DNA from: Bryum argenteum
Taxonomy: Eukaryota; Streptophyta; Bryopsida; Bryales; Bryaceae
Direction: 5' to 3'
NCBI GenBank assembly: GCA_037043015.1
Contig: CM073324.1
Location: 923,413 to 987,412, forward strand
Length of the DNA stretch: 64,000 bases
The translations under genes were made by a program, and so were the position numbers. Every line of letters begins with the position of its first letter. Within the stretch, counting starts at the first letter, position 1. Below, one piece after another: positions 1-11,700 of this stretch. The notes beneath the pieces are model-generated. The model was not told the origin of the DNA and did no database searches. It saw nothing but the letters and a program-made list of their open reading frames with translations.

Positions 1-137
1 TTGAATTTGGTCCAATACTCCCAAATCCCGCATAACATCCGCCATGGCTCTCACCAGGAATTACAAACTGCTAACCCTACAAGGAAGAGATATACTAAAA
101 ACAAACCTAAACTCCTACACTACTAGGACTGCTGCTC

Positions 138-1238
138 TCAGTATCCCTTGTTCCCTTTAATTCGCTTGGTCATGTCCACCTGCACCATAAAAACCGACAT
201 GATAAACTTAACTTCTGGGAATGGCAGAATTCGAGAACCCTAGCTTGTAAAAGTAATACCCACATATATGCATACTACTATAAACAGCGAAGAAGCAAAG
301 GATGTGCAGGGGACCTGGCCACGTTTGCACTGAAAATAAGTTTCCCGCAGGCCGACACAAGTAGAAGGAACTGAAGGTGGTCTCTCTTTGGCACATTCCT
401 TAAAACTCCGCTTCTCGTCCTGCATTCAGGGGCAACTTCAATATAAACTTCTGTAGACTTGAAACAGCCAATTATAGAAATTGATACGACAACGAGGAAG
501 GAATTCCTCAGAACTGTCTCACCATCACTTGCTGAAGCAATTGAGACAACCTCATCGTACTAAGTCGTTCAATAGTGAAATAACTGTTACGTTTGGAGTC
601 ACAATAATAAGATCGATCAACTGAAATCCGTGAGACATTCCACTTAAAACTCAATTTCGAATGACAACTGCAATTCCAATCCCAAGCAATAATGCATCAA
701 ATGGCTGAAACTCTCGCCAACAGGCGCAATTCAAAAAATCATCAAAACCCCACGCTCGTCCTAATCCTCAAACCACACGGAAAATTGCCTGATCATTGAA
801 GAATTGTCCAAAAATCTGACGTGAAAAGGAAGGACGAAAGTACACAAACTCTTCCTCAACGTTACAAAATTCGAAACTCCAAACTCTGAAAAAATGTAGA
901 CTCAGTTCGACCGAAAGAAGTGACGAAAAAGCGGATTAAAAGACAAGAGCGGTCGTGGTTCAAAACCCTAAACCCTGACAATGCCAACGAGTCTAGACAG
1001 TGAAAAGGCCATGACACAAGGGCCAGCATTTGGATAAGAAGATGCGAAACCAGAATTTCACAGAATACCAAAGCGCGAGGGAGAAGAGCAGGCGGAAGGG
1101 GATTTGAAAGTACGATCGGCAGAAGAGCAATCGGGGCGGGAAGTAGGAGAAGGAGGTGGAGAATGGTACCTTGACGCAGGGGGAATCCTTGAGGCACTTG
1201 GCAAGCTCCATAGCTAAGCCTTTGCAGGACTTGGCCAT
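138..1238 (-). CDS. COA5: Cytochrome c oxidase assembly factor 5 (PET191 family)
   Basis: Small twin-cysteine protein of the mitochondrial intermembrane space, needed for complex IV assembly in the characterised family. The coding exons on the minus strand are 1238-1170, 419-315 and 179-138, all joined in phase 0 with GT..AG introns of 750 and 135 nt, giving 71 aa, the same length as the Arabidopsis protein as I recall it. The start MAKSCKGLAMEL and the end RIKGNKGY are strongly conserved. Six cysteines are visible: C5/C15 and C44/C54 (CX9C spacing) and C21/C32 (CX10C). No cleavable targeting peptide is seen, as expected for a protein trapped by oxidative folding. Intron 1 carries repeated AACCCTA telo-box sequence (around 960-978). 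A longer open frame overlaps exon 1 in another frame but is not conserved. Identification is strong; the splice sites are inferred. Confidence 0.93.
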
Positions 1239-1785
1239 GACAATCGCTGGCTATGGCGATGGGCGGGAAAAAAACGAAGCAACGGAACGGAAAGCACCCG
1301 CCCCCGCTCAAATTGGGCCTCTTTCCACACAAGCGCTCCAATGCTCTACTTCACGGCCAAGCTATCCATCTAGGGACATGTAGTCTTGGTTTCGTTTATG
1401 GTACATTTAACTTGTGAGACAAAATTCACCCAAGGAGTATACTAAGTATAGTAGGAGCCTCCGACGGGAGGGTATCTCCCCGGCAGAATACCCAACTGTA
1501 CGGGCTCTTGCGGCGTAATACACTTTCCAGTTTCAGCTCCTCAGGTTTTTTTTTACGAGGTGCGTTATGCCGTAATCCCCTCTCTAGAGCCGGCATTACA
1601 AGACAGCAGCTCCCGTCAAATGAATGGGCCAAAACCGGAAAGTGTGTTACATAACAACTACGTCTTTCTTACCTATGTAATTTCAAATTAACCCTATATG
1701 CTCAAATAATTATTTTATGGTTGAGGCTAATTTCTTGGAAGGTCAACGGAACCAAAAACAATATATTTTTGAAGATTAGAAAAAG
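1239..1785. other. Intergenic, upstream of COA5
   Basis: Contains the presumed COA5 promoter on its left side and a slightly GC-richer block (about 1440-1630) that gave no recognisable protein or RNA. No convincing gene is seen. Confidence 0.4.

Positions 1786-1843
<58 letters not shown>
1786..1843. repeat. 58-nt poly(A) homopolymer
   Basis: Uninterrupted run of 58 A, preceded by a short A-rich lead-in. It could be the tail of an old retroposon inserted in plus orientation or a slippage-expanded tract. No recognisable retroposon body lies immediately to its left, and no target-site duplication was established. Confidence 0.9.
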
Positions 1844-1847
<4 letters not shown>

Positions 1848-2799
1848 TGAAAGTTCTATGAGTTATGATTGTATGCGATTTGGAGAACTCTATTTGTATT
1901 TATATGTTCTAAACTTTCTTTCAACACAAGTAGGTTAAGATATGCTCAATGTTGGGAAACTTACTAATAGGGAAAATCATGGTATTTTTGTTTAGTAATT
2001 CGTGGCTTTGTCCATTTTATGGTAATCTATGTAGTTATGACCCATCATATTATTTTCCAGTAGTTAAGGCAACTGTAGTTTAAGGTTTTAAGGTGTCATT
2101 TTATTTAAGATCCATAAAAAAGTCATTATTATTAAAAAAATTTAAAATAACCATATATCGTATAATTTCAAGGAATTAAGATCATTATCTCCTGAAATTT
2201 TTTGATAAAGAGATACCAACTTTGCATTTCATACCACATCTAAGTTATTCCTCCTTTGACTCTCTATAGTTCATTGTTCGCACTCCGAATAGACAACACA
2301 TAATAATTGGTGTGTGATTTTGGTAGGAATGCCAAAAACGTAATAACAAGATTTTTTCCGCCCATGTATTGTTGGTTAAAAGTATTTCCGGGCGCCCATA
2401 TGTTGTCGGATAAAAATCGAATAACAAAAATGGAATAACAAAAGAAACAAATTAACATCAAAATCTCTTTGTCCTCTCGAGAGAGAGTAAAAAGTTATCA
2501 CTTAGCATTGACCTCTAATTGGTTTGACACATTGGTAGAAAAAGAACACATTCTCAAAAAAAGTGTCATAAATAGAAATAGATGTAAGTTATTCAGTTTT
2601 CAACTGTACAATCCTACAGTAGACATATTTTACACAACATGTGAGTCAAATTTTGAGTCATGAGGCCTCATAGATTGCAGGATCATAATGTATTAGTACT
2701 CAAAAATCCTCACAATATCTCAATGACACCCTTGAAAAAAAAATAGTCTATGAGAAAGAATTATTTGGGCACATAATGACCTTGCAATGGTAAAAACTG
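1844..2799. other. AT-rich intergenic DNA
   Basis: No gene-like reading frame, RNA gene or clear repeat border was seen. The rightmost part (from about 2560) may be a weakly conserved extension of the family A repeat that follows. Confidence 0.4.
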
Positions 2800-3409
2800 C
2801 CAAAAATTTATAAAGGAAAAATAGTCCAAAACTCAACTCTTTGCACCAAAATCTATGCCTTATCTTCAATACATTTTGAATATTGTCAAGGTTTCTACCA
2901 CTAAAACTAGACTCTAATTGGAATCCATCCCACAAAATAGAGTTAGAATCCAATCAGTTGAATGAAGGAGATATAGCTCCCCAAAATTCATCCAATTATT
3001 GACTTTTTTTCAAGATAGAAACATTGTTGCACATCCAATACCAAAAATATTTGTATCAAACATCTACCAACTAAGATGTTGTTACCCTTTATCTTAAGAT
3101 CATGAATATAATTATAAATAAAATTCATAAAACCATCTTCTTGAATTCCCATAATTGCCTCACAATGGTAAACGTGCTTCATGTTTGAAAAATAAAAAAC
3201 AATAGTTGCCTTCACTAAAATGCATGCCGTTTACTCATACTTCATTTTATAGATTTGCAAATTTTGCAACACAAAGTAGACTTGATTTTGGACCCAACCC
3301 AAGTGATTTTATCCAAAAAAAGATTCCGGATGAAGAAGTTATGTCTCTTCAAAGTTGTTGCGGTCATTCAAAATGTTGTTTTTTGACATTCAACCCCGTT
3401 AAGGGTTAA
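2800..3409 (+). repeat. Dispersed repeat family A, copy 1
   Basis: Shares a long collinear sequence with 36110-36700, more weakly with 18470-19025, and in inverted orientation with 57949-58700. Landmarks: a block around 2900-2930 ending ATCCATCCCACAAAATAG, a GGAGATATAGC block near 2970, and a terminal block CTTGATTTTGGACCCAACCC near 3280. The right end is GTTAAGGGTTAA at 3398-3409. No coding capacity is visible. It is a non-autonomous or decayed element; the left boundary is approximate. Confidence 0.75.
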
Positions 3410-4924
3410 TAGGTAAACTTTATTATGACTTTGCCCTTTCTAACTATCAAATCTATTGACGTTATTTTTTAAGTATCTCCAAATTGTTGTACATAGAAGA
3501 TCCAGAAACTGATTTCACTTTTTTGAATTTTGCCAAACATGTTTTCTTCTGGGCGTATTGCGTTAAAGGTGTTGATTATAGTGAATTTGTGTAAATATAT
3601 ATACAACACTTTAGCTAAATTCTTGTGATTCATTGGTTTACAACAATAAAGGACTACTAGAAAGATATGTGAATCTCTTCTTATAAATGGATAGTCATTT
3701 TTTGGGACAAACCAATTAGGCTATGGAAATGTAACCCTAAGCATGTTGATTGTTTAACCTTCAACAATTTGGATGATAATCTACATAATTAATAACTTGT
3801 TCTTGATTTAAAAGGTTTTGGATGCCATAATTTCTTCTTCCAAAGTTTGTTTTCTACTAAATTCAGTTCAAGTTTAACTTCTCTTATGAGAATTACAAAT
3901 ATATTGAAGATGATATAAACTTATAGCAGGCATTTTTCTAAAGGCATTATTTATTCATTCTTTGATAAATTTGATAAATTGATGAGATCCTTTGGAAGAA
4001 TTCTGGTTGAATTATCTTCTATTATAATTTTTTATATAGGATTTAAAATGGTGTCTCTGCACTTTACATGGTCCTTCAGGAAATGTATCCCCATCAATTG
4101 TTGGCATATTGGAATTCAACTTTAAACCCTAAAGGGAAAGTCTTCTAAAATGACCTCGAAAATGGCCATATTTAAACCCGTGAACAGAAGTTTTTAAAAC
4201 TTGATTTTGGAAAATTCAATAGTAGGATCTTCATTGTAACTATCTAATAAGGAACGTTTTACAATAAAGTGGAGGTTGATTCCACATGTGTAAAGCCTTT
4301 GGGGCCGACTTGTAATTAAAAAAAAAAAAAAAAAAGCCCATGGTGCCAATTTGTATTATTATTTACATTCCATGCTTTTGAATTGTTCACAATCAAATAT
4401 CTTAGTGTAATAGTAATTTTGTAATGAACTCTAGGCCATGAATTGGCCTTCCATTCTTGTATCTCCCAACTTTTTGAAGGATCGTCGTGTCATAACTTGT
4501 CTCTCACCCATTATAATACAATTTCAGAAGTTTGGCCTTGACTCTCCATGTAAAGCCATTGGGGCCAATTTCAAGAAATAGACCAATTACTAGAGAGGAT
4601 TTCATAATGAGTTGGCCCCATCAATGTCTTGGCCCCTATTATAAAGCAGCCCTCAGTCCACCTACCAACTTTTGGATTGGAAAAGTGAACGGAAATCCAT
4701 GCCTTGGAAATTTATTTACGTGCACGAAAAACAAAACTTGATAAACAATAATCTCATTTTTTGGTGAATTTTTGGAGTTACACAATTAATTTGATATAGA
4801 ACGGATTTTGAGAATGAATGTTCATAATTTTGATATCGAACGGATTGGATTTTGAGATTGAATGATCATATACCGCAGTTTAGGCAGATTTCAAACTTTA
4901 ACCGTGAATGTGAATGTGAGGTAA
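3410..4924. other. AT-rich intergenic DNA
   Basis: No gene recognised. It contains an A homopolymer near 4318-4335 and isolated CCCTAAAGGG-like sequence near 4118-4133 reminiscent of the repeat ends described elsewhere, but no complete element could be delimited. Confidence 0.4.
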
Positions 4925-5276
4925 GGTCGACTGCCCTAAAACCACCAACTTAAGGATTATGAGCTTTTTTTTGCAGAGTTATTCTTGGGGTATATTTTTC
5001 CCATGTAGGAAAGTTATTTTCTAACAGAATGCAAATTTTTTCGGAATTTTCTGCCCAATACTGAAATAGATACAAATTTCTGAAGGTAAAAGTACTTCGT
5101 GACCCAAACCCGATCTGTAGGTTTTCCCATTGTCACACCATGCGGTACCCAAAACCGCCAGCTTTTTCTTTGCAGGGATTGGTCAATATTTGGTGTTTCT
5201 GGATATCAACTGTGGTGGTTTAAGAAAGGTCTACATATCAGAGATGGGGAAGGTGGTGGTTTTAGGACACTCGACC
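4925..5276. repeat. Inverted-repeat element (MITE-like), about 350 bp
   Basis: The left end begins GGTCGACTGCCCTAAAACC at 4925 and the right end finishes GGTTTTAGGACACTCGACC at 5276. The two ends are imperfect inverted repeats of about 20 bp sharing the core CCTAAAACCAC. Part of the left end is repeated internally near 5150-5175 (AAAACCGCCAGCTTT followed by a TTTGCAGG motif). No transposase is encoded. A clear target-site duplication is not evident, so the superfamily is not assigned. Confidence 0.55.
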
Positions 5277-7072
5277 GTATTTTGAAATGTGAAATGACTT
5301 TTTAGAGAGGAATGGCTGACCACACCCCAAACGACCAGTATATGGTCGACTTCAAGGGTGAAAGAATATGGACGTGCGGCACCTTCATACCATTCAGGGT
5401 CGCAAGGAGCGAAGCTTTGAATCTAAACCACAGAATGCAGTTTCAGCTATGAAGCAATGCTCTCAGGTTCGAGTACCATCAGAATTAACTCCTTCAATCC
5501 GGTTAACTTCAGCCGGTTTCCAATTGTTCAGAATTCAATTTCGACGTTCCTGCTTATCTCAATGTTTCGACGATGGTGAAAGTTAACTGCAAAGACCTAC
5601 ACAGTAATCAAAGCGTATACTAGTGCAGCCTCATTTTGAAGACTGAAGTGATTATGATCATCAAAACCTTTCGAAGAAAGATCAGAATCCAATTAAATGA
5701 TATAATCATAGGCTGCCAGAACCCTTTAACCCTAACACAGAACCGTAAACCCTAATACAGAAGTAGAACATCTGTTGATGGAAGCTTCCTCCTGCCCAGG
5801 TAGATTCGTCAGGGCCAGGTAGAACAGCTGCCCATCATCCTTCCTCTTGGCAACTTTCAGCGCTCTATGTGCTACAATGTTCAAGCACACGAGTGACTCT
5901 AGTCAATTTGCCGTCAAACCCTAGACTTATGAAAACGCACCGTTCAGACCCTTAGATGTTCTGTATAAGTTTTGTGATAGTTTCGGCCAGACGGCTGATT
6001 ATCTGTTCTAATCATCACGGTGAGAGAAAGACTGACTGCGAACTAACTGCTCAGGTTTGATTAGTGTTGGAAACGATGATTTCTCTTCAACGCTTTCGTG
6101 AGAAAGCTAAAAGCGAGCTGGGATTATCGAATCATCATAGCAGTACACAATAGCACAAACTGGTAATGTAAACATCCGCTGCCTCGTATCCTGTAACGGA
6201 GAACTAGATCTAATAGAAGTGACCAGAAAGCGCAAACCAGGAGCGAAGGTGTGAGATGGATGCCAAAGAAGACGATAGCGGCAGTTATAGGGTTTCGGGC
6301 CTGCGAAATCTTCGTTACTTGTAGATACAAAATCTATGTTCATGGTAGATACGAAGCCTTTGTTTTTGGTAGATGCGAAATATTTCTTCTTGGTAGATTC
6401 AGGTGAGAGGACAAGGCGGCCCGAATGGTTTTAGGGCTTCGGGGTTGGGGGCTTCTTGGAAGGGACGTTTCGATATTTATGTTTTGGTGAGTGTAATGTT
6501 GGGAATGTACTTATTGATTTTAAGAGGTGATTTTATAGTGTTGTTTTCGTATATTTGAGTAACTTGGTTATATAGAGATAAAAATATCAATATGTCTTAA
6601 AAGTAGTATAAGTAATATTTGAGACAAGTATTTTAAGAATAGTTCAATCTAAAATTTCTTCTATAATCAAAAATGAGTTTTCCGTAATTTTCACTAACTT
6701 TAAACATTACCATCTTACACATGGTAAGAATCCAATTGTTGAAATAAGGCATAGCACTTGTGGTGGTGGTTGATTTCATCATCTAATTTGAGGAGTTTTA
6801 CAAGTGAAATTTAGTTGTTTTGATATTCAACTTACTAGATTTTTTGAAGAATATTTATATACTTTTGTGGATTCATTAAAAAAATGGATTATTGAAGTTG
6901 CTTTTCAATTTTACATTAATTCTTTCTTACTTTTAATTACTTAATTTTAATTGAGGGAAGATCTTATTTAACTTTTACTACTATATATATATATATATAT
7001 GAGAGTAACTTTGTATATTTGTATTTCTCATCATTCATTTTGTTAACAAACTTCAAATTCATCCAAATAATC
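5277..7072. other. Intergenic region without a recognised gene
   Basis: Includes AACCCTAA-like motifs near 5727-5756 and short open frames around 5368-5586 and 6107-6343 that match nothing I recognise and show no splice-consistent extension. A TATA dinucleotide tract lies near 6980-7000. No gene is called. Confidence 0.35.
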
Positions 7073-7345
7073 ATGGCACGCTTCACGACCATTGTTTTGG
7101 AGATAGCTATACACATTGTTTTTGGTATAATGGTGGCACTTTTTAAAATTAATGATGCCTTGCAACCAATCATTTCACTCATTGAGGGGAACTTTTGTTT
7201 CTTAAAAAATGAGAAGAAATATTCACCAAATGTTATCGTGAATCATAAGATGGACCAAAATCTACAAGAAATTCCAAAAAAAGCACTAATTGTTACGAAA
7301 GGTGCAAAGATTGTTGTAAAAGAGGATTATGTGATTCATATGTGA
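7073..7345 (+). CDS. Doubtful small ORF with hydrophobic N-terminus
   Basis: ATG at 7073 opens a 90-aa frame. Its first about 24 residues (MARFTTIVLEIAIHIVFGIM onward) are hydrophobic, like a signal peptide or signal anchor, followed by a Lys/Ile-rich polar stretch without cysteine pairs. The region is very AT-rich and no family is recognised. It could be a chance frame. It is recorded because the signal-like start followed by a soluble tail is unusual among the random frames here. Confidence 0.15.
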   Translation: MARFTTIVLEIAIHIVFGIMVALFKINDALQPIISLIEGNFCFLKNEKKYSPNVIVNHKMDQNLQEIPKKALIVTKGAKIVVKEDYVIHM

Positions 7346-7943
7346 TATCTTTTGACCACAAATTTATTAAAGAATGACAAATACAATTTTTGTCAATCTT
7401 ACCTGAACTAAGCAACCAAGTGCTTTAATTGAAACTTATTCGAACGATATGTAAAAACTTCAAAGTTTTATTTTCATACTTGGTGATATACGCAATGTTT
7501 TTTTTAATATATAATTTTTAATGAAAATATTACATAAATACAATATTATCAAGCAATATAATTGAGATATTTAATTTATTGATATAGAATAGTATTTATC
7601 CAACATGTTAAAACATTCTATCAAAGAAAGGCACATAGACTAATAAATATTATAATTAATAATATTTATGGAAAGTTGGCCCCGTTTTGTGTACATTGAT
7701 CATTACCATTGTTGATTGTTTGTTAAAAATTTTAAAACTATTAAAATTGTTATGTCTAATGGGCATATCATGAAGGGTAGTTGAGCAAAGCATTTCATTC
7801 ACGCCAACCTCACCAATCAATAGTATTCTTGTTTGCTACAGGATGAGAAATCATGGTATTGACCTTACACAAGTATTACAATTGTTGGTGTGAACAAGTG
7901 ACTGAACATGAACCTCTATTAAACCGTACACTTCGATCCCAAC
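7346..7943. other. AT-rich intergenic DNA
   Basis: Nothing recognisable apart from simple AT-rich sequence, up to the TAA duplication flanking the next element. Confidence 0.4.
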
Positions 7944-7946
7944 TAA

Positions 7947-8286
7947 GAGCATCGCCAGACTACCGACAGTCAGCAGGTAGCCGCCGCAACAATTGGCAGA
8001 GAGGAGAGGGGCAGTACCACACTAGAGGCAGTTTCGGCAGAGGCAACGCGACATGTCCTGTCAGCTCACACGAGAAAACTACAGGGCGGAAGAGCCTGGA
8101 AATCCTGCATTTCCGGTCCATGTCATCGGCCAAGTCAGCACCAAGCCCACAATTTACGACTGACGCCCGAAGCTGGCTCGACGCTCGAAGTTGGCTTGAC
8201 GCTCAAAGTTGGCTTGACGCTCGAAGCTTTGACCTGGCCGAGCTTTTGTAGCCATACAGCGAGCTGCCGGTAGTCTGGCAAGGCTC
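7947..8286. mobile_element. Harbinger-like MITE with TAA target-site duplication
   Basis: A 340-bp element bounded by imperfect terminal inverted repeats: GAGCATCGCCAGACTACCG at the left, and the complement of GGTAGTCTGGCAAGGCTC at the right end (8286). It is flanked by TAA at 7944-7946 and TAA at 8287-8289. A 3-bp TAA/TTA duplication and a GAGCATC-type terminus are typical of plant PIF/Harbinger MITEs. No transposase is present. The interior is GC-richer than the flanks and contains four 18-bp tandem units at 8162-8233. Confidence 0.75.
8162..8233. repeat. Four 18-bp tandem units inside the MITE
   Basis: Four near-identical 18-bp units beginning GACGCTCGAAGTTGGCTT, at 8162, 8180, 8198 and 8216. 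The last unit diverges in its second half. They suggest internal slippage within the mobile element. Confidence 0.85.
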
Positions 8287-8289
8287 TAA

Positions 8290-8725
8290 TATGTTCTTAA
8301 GGTCCGAGTTCACAAGGTGACATGAATCTCCTTGGACAAGCGGTAAAGAAGACGTTAGCTAGGATATAATTGGATTATTAATAGTTTAATTACAATTTTA
8401 AGGCCAAACATTGGGAACATTTGTGTCCTTGTTTCGGCAATCCCCAAAACTTTTCAAGTTGAACACATGAATTCTCAAAAGAATTTACAAATGATCACTT
8501 ATATTACAGCGGTAATGACAGATCAGAGACCAGCTACAGATAGCCTCATCAGGCTGCTTTCTACGGTGAGTCCAGACCCCAGAAACGAAGAACTAAAAGA
8601 GCCAAAGCTGGCACTACGCCAGCTGGGGTATGAAGTAATCAATCAGTGACCTGGAAGGTGCAAAACTGCATGATGTCTACTTCCTGATAAACTTTCAATC
8701 GAAAAGTGTCATCAATGGAACTCAG
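8290..8725. other. BRR2 3' flank / 3' UTR
   Basis: Lies immediately downstream of the BRR2 stop codon in the sense of transcription and probably contains its 3' UTR and polyadenylation region. No separate gene is seen. Confidence 0.5.
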
Positions 8726-11700
8726 CTACTCGTCCATTACGTTCCCATCGTCCTCGCCATCACCAGCCTCTTTGACGTCGATGGTGAACTCATTCTCCTG
8801 GTCACAGCCAAGATAGGCATCACACATAAAAAAGAGTGTGTAGGTCTTCTTCCCCACCTCACTAGGTGCAGTGAAGTCGAGTTTCACTTTCGACCTCCGC
8901 TGCAATGAAACTCGCTTAATAGCTAGCAACTGGTTCGTCTTGGGCTCGCACACAACCAGCCACCATCCTTCCTCTTTGGGCTTGGGGAACCTGGGAGCGT
9001 CCACAGGACCTAACTCTTGCCGTCCTTCCATTTCCCTTTCGAGAGTAACCTGAAGGGTCACAGTATCACCTGCAGAAATGTCATCACTGTCCAGAACCTC
9101 ATGGACAAGGTCGATGTTCGGGAAGCGGTTGCAAACTCTCGCAATATCCATCAACTGAGCATCTGTCATCTGCAGAAGCTCCCGCCTCTCGTCGTCTTCC
9201 ATCTCGACTAAATCGAAAACAGTCTGAATAGGATTACCCGGGTTGTCAGCACATTTCTTCGCAAGGTCCTTCGTGAAGTAGGGTAACTGAAGGAGGTATG
9301 GATCACGCTCCCATAAACCTTGAGTTACCATCTGACTAAGTTCCATCGCTGCTAAGGCAGGGTGTAACCACCCTGAGCTTGAAATAACATCAACCATGGC
9401 TTGTATCAATCGACTTGCATCGATCAGTACGTCTCTCTGATCCAGCGCAAGGTTTCCACTCACGGTATGCCTGGCGAAATGGGCTTGCAGTAGCGCATTT
9501 GCTTTCACATGGGGGTCAGTGAACTTCGGTTTGTCCATTGAAAACCGTTGGTGCATGACCAACTTCCGAACCAGCTCATCTTCACCAGGCCTCATCGGTA
9601 GCCGTGCATATTCCGAAGCTGATGACAGAATCTCACAAAGACCTTTCAACTTCGTCTTGGCAGTCAATGAAGAGCTGAACAGCTCGATAGTGGTGTAACT
9701 GATGTAGTAGTATGCAGCAATCATTCCGAGATTCAAAGGTGACAGGTCCATGTCATCTTCAATCGCAACACACTTGCTCGCCTCCAGATCTGAAAGAGTG
9801 GCTTCGACAAGCTCCGACAGATGGTCTGACAAATGACGATGACTTACACCTTGCAAATTGTAGTAGTTCGGATTCTGTGTGAGCCGTCGGTACATAAACG
9901 TCCATGTCAAGTAGTCTACAGCATCCTGCTTGTTTTCGATAGTCCGCACCACAACTTCTGCATTCAAGTGGTCGTGCAGATAGTGATCCAAGTGGCTCTC
10001 CACTGGGAAAGGCTCGTACAAAAATTTCTTGTAATACTCCTTGCGTGGGGCATGGCAAAGGATTACACATTTGCCTGATGTATCAAGTTGAGGACGACTA
10101 GCTCGCCCCATCATTTGAAGTAGATCCGTGATCGGGTAGTCAGTATGTGCATTTTCACGTCCGTCGTAAAACTGCGTTCCCATGACGATGACCAGGTGGG
10201 CTGATAGAGCCATACCCCAGCACATACTACTGGTAGCAACACAGACCTGAAAAACAAAGAGCAATTTTAAATCAGGACATCGACAGATACAGAGATAGAA
10301 GCGAACCCTTCTGAAGAAAATACAAGGACTAGCCTACTGAGTTAAGAAAAAGAAGTTGGGTATGTTCCCACCTGTATTGCCCCCGCAATGAACAATTTGG
10401 ATACTGCCTTCTGTTCGCTGGCAGTCAAGCCCTCGTGCAGATATCCAATACCTTGACTCAGCGCATGTTTGAGAGCCTCATCCTTGCAATCCTCCAAGTA
10501 CGGAGCAAGGTCCTTGGGAGTGCAGTGCAAGAAAGGTGACTTCTCACCCCCACTCACAGTTGCGTAAGTGACTAGATCCAAAGCTGTCAAACGTGCGTGC
10601 TTCCGGGTAGGTACAAACACGAGAGCAGGCTCTTGCTTTTTGGCACGCTGGACTATTGCCGTGTAAGTTGGCTTCGTCATCGCTTGCATACGAGCTTCAA
10701 AATTTGCAATGTCAACTCCTTGAATATGGATCTCCAAAGGAACTGGTCGCACACCAGGAGGGAAATTGAACAAGCCGTGAGAGCTGGCTCCAATCCACTC
10801 TCCGAGGTCCTTCGCATTTGCCAGGGACGTTGATAGAGCAACGATGCGGATCTGATTCTCCGTCTGGCTGCCAATGTACCTCATGCGAGAAACAATCACC
10901 TCAAGAACAGGTCCTCCTTCTCCACCAATAAGATGCAATTCATCGACCACAAACAAACTCACCTGCGTCCACAAAGCATTCTAATCAGAATCATAAGCTT
11001 TATAACAGGCTTGAAACCAAGAATGTAATGATCTTTCTTAACAAAGAAAGGGACGCTAAAAACAACTGAAGGAAACAGGAAGAGTTATCATACCTGTTGC
11101 ACATGTTTCCGCTGCTTCCACCGTCGAGAGAGGACATCCCACCTCTCCGGCGTGCTGATGATAATCTGACCTTTCTCCAACAGCTTGATATCTGTAGCTG
11201 TCTCCCCAGTAAGCTCGACCACTTTCACTCCTAACTCTTTCCCGAACTTCGACTCCCAATCACGAAGCCGCTCTTTGGCAAGTGCTTCTACTGGCGCAAT
11301 GTAAACACATCGCCCGCCCGCTTCACCCTTCTGCAGCATACGCAGCACGGCAAATTCTGCGCAGATCGTCTTCCCACTACCTGTTGGAGCTGCGACCAGC
11401 ACATTGTCGTCTGTGTTGTATAAAACAGGAAAAACCTGCAAGCGAAACCAGAGAACTCCTCGTTAAATGCAAATCTTTACCTAACAGGTGAATCAGAACA
11501 ATCAAACAAGCAGAGATAGGTAAATAGCCCAAGGGATCAACCTGCTACTTACTACTCATCCTTTGTTAGATGATTCTTATACAAAGATCTACAACAAGAG
11601 AAACTGTGGAACTTAAAAGCAGTGATATTAGAAAACTATGGGCAGATTGTGATAAAGTATGGTGGATATAATTAGATCAATAACCAGAATGTGTAAGTGA

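Noticed and set aside
862..1341. Minus-strand 159-codon frame overlapping the first COA5 exon
   Set aside because: Hydrophobic, unconserved translation in another frame; the conserved COA5 exon and its splice donor explain the region.
5727..5756. AACCCTAA motifs as an interstitial telomere
   Set aside because: Only two or three imperfect units; consistent with isolated telo-box-like words, not a telomeric array.
8162..8233. CRISPR-like direct repeats
   Set aside because: Contiguous 18-bp units without spacers inside a plant MITE; a minisatellite, not a CRISPR array.
10342..10371. Read-through coding sequence beyond BRR2 exon 3
   Set aside because: The donor at 10371-10370 and the in-phase acceptor at 10247 restore the conserved helicase sequence (AIQ then [11 protein letters not shown]), so the extra codons are intronic.
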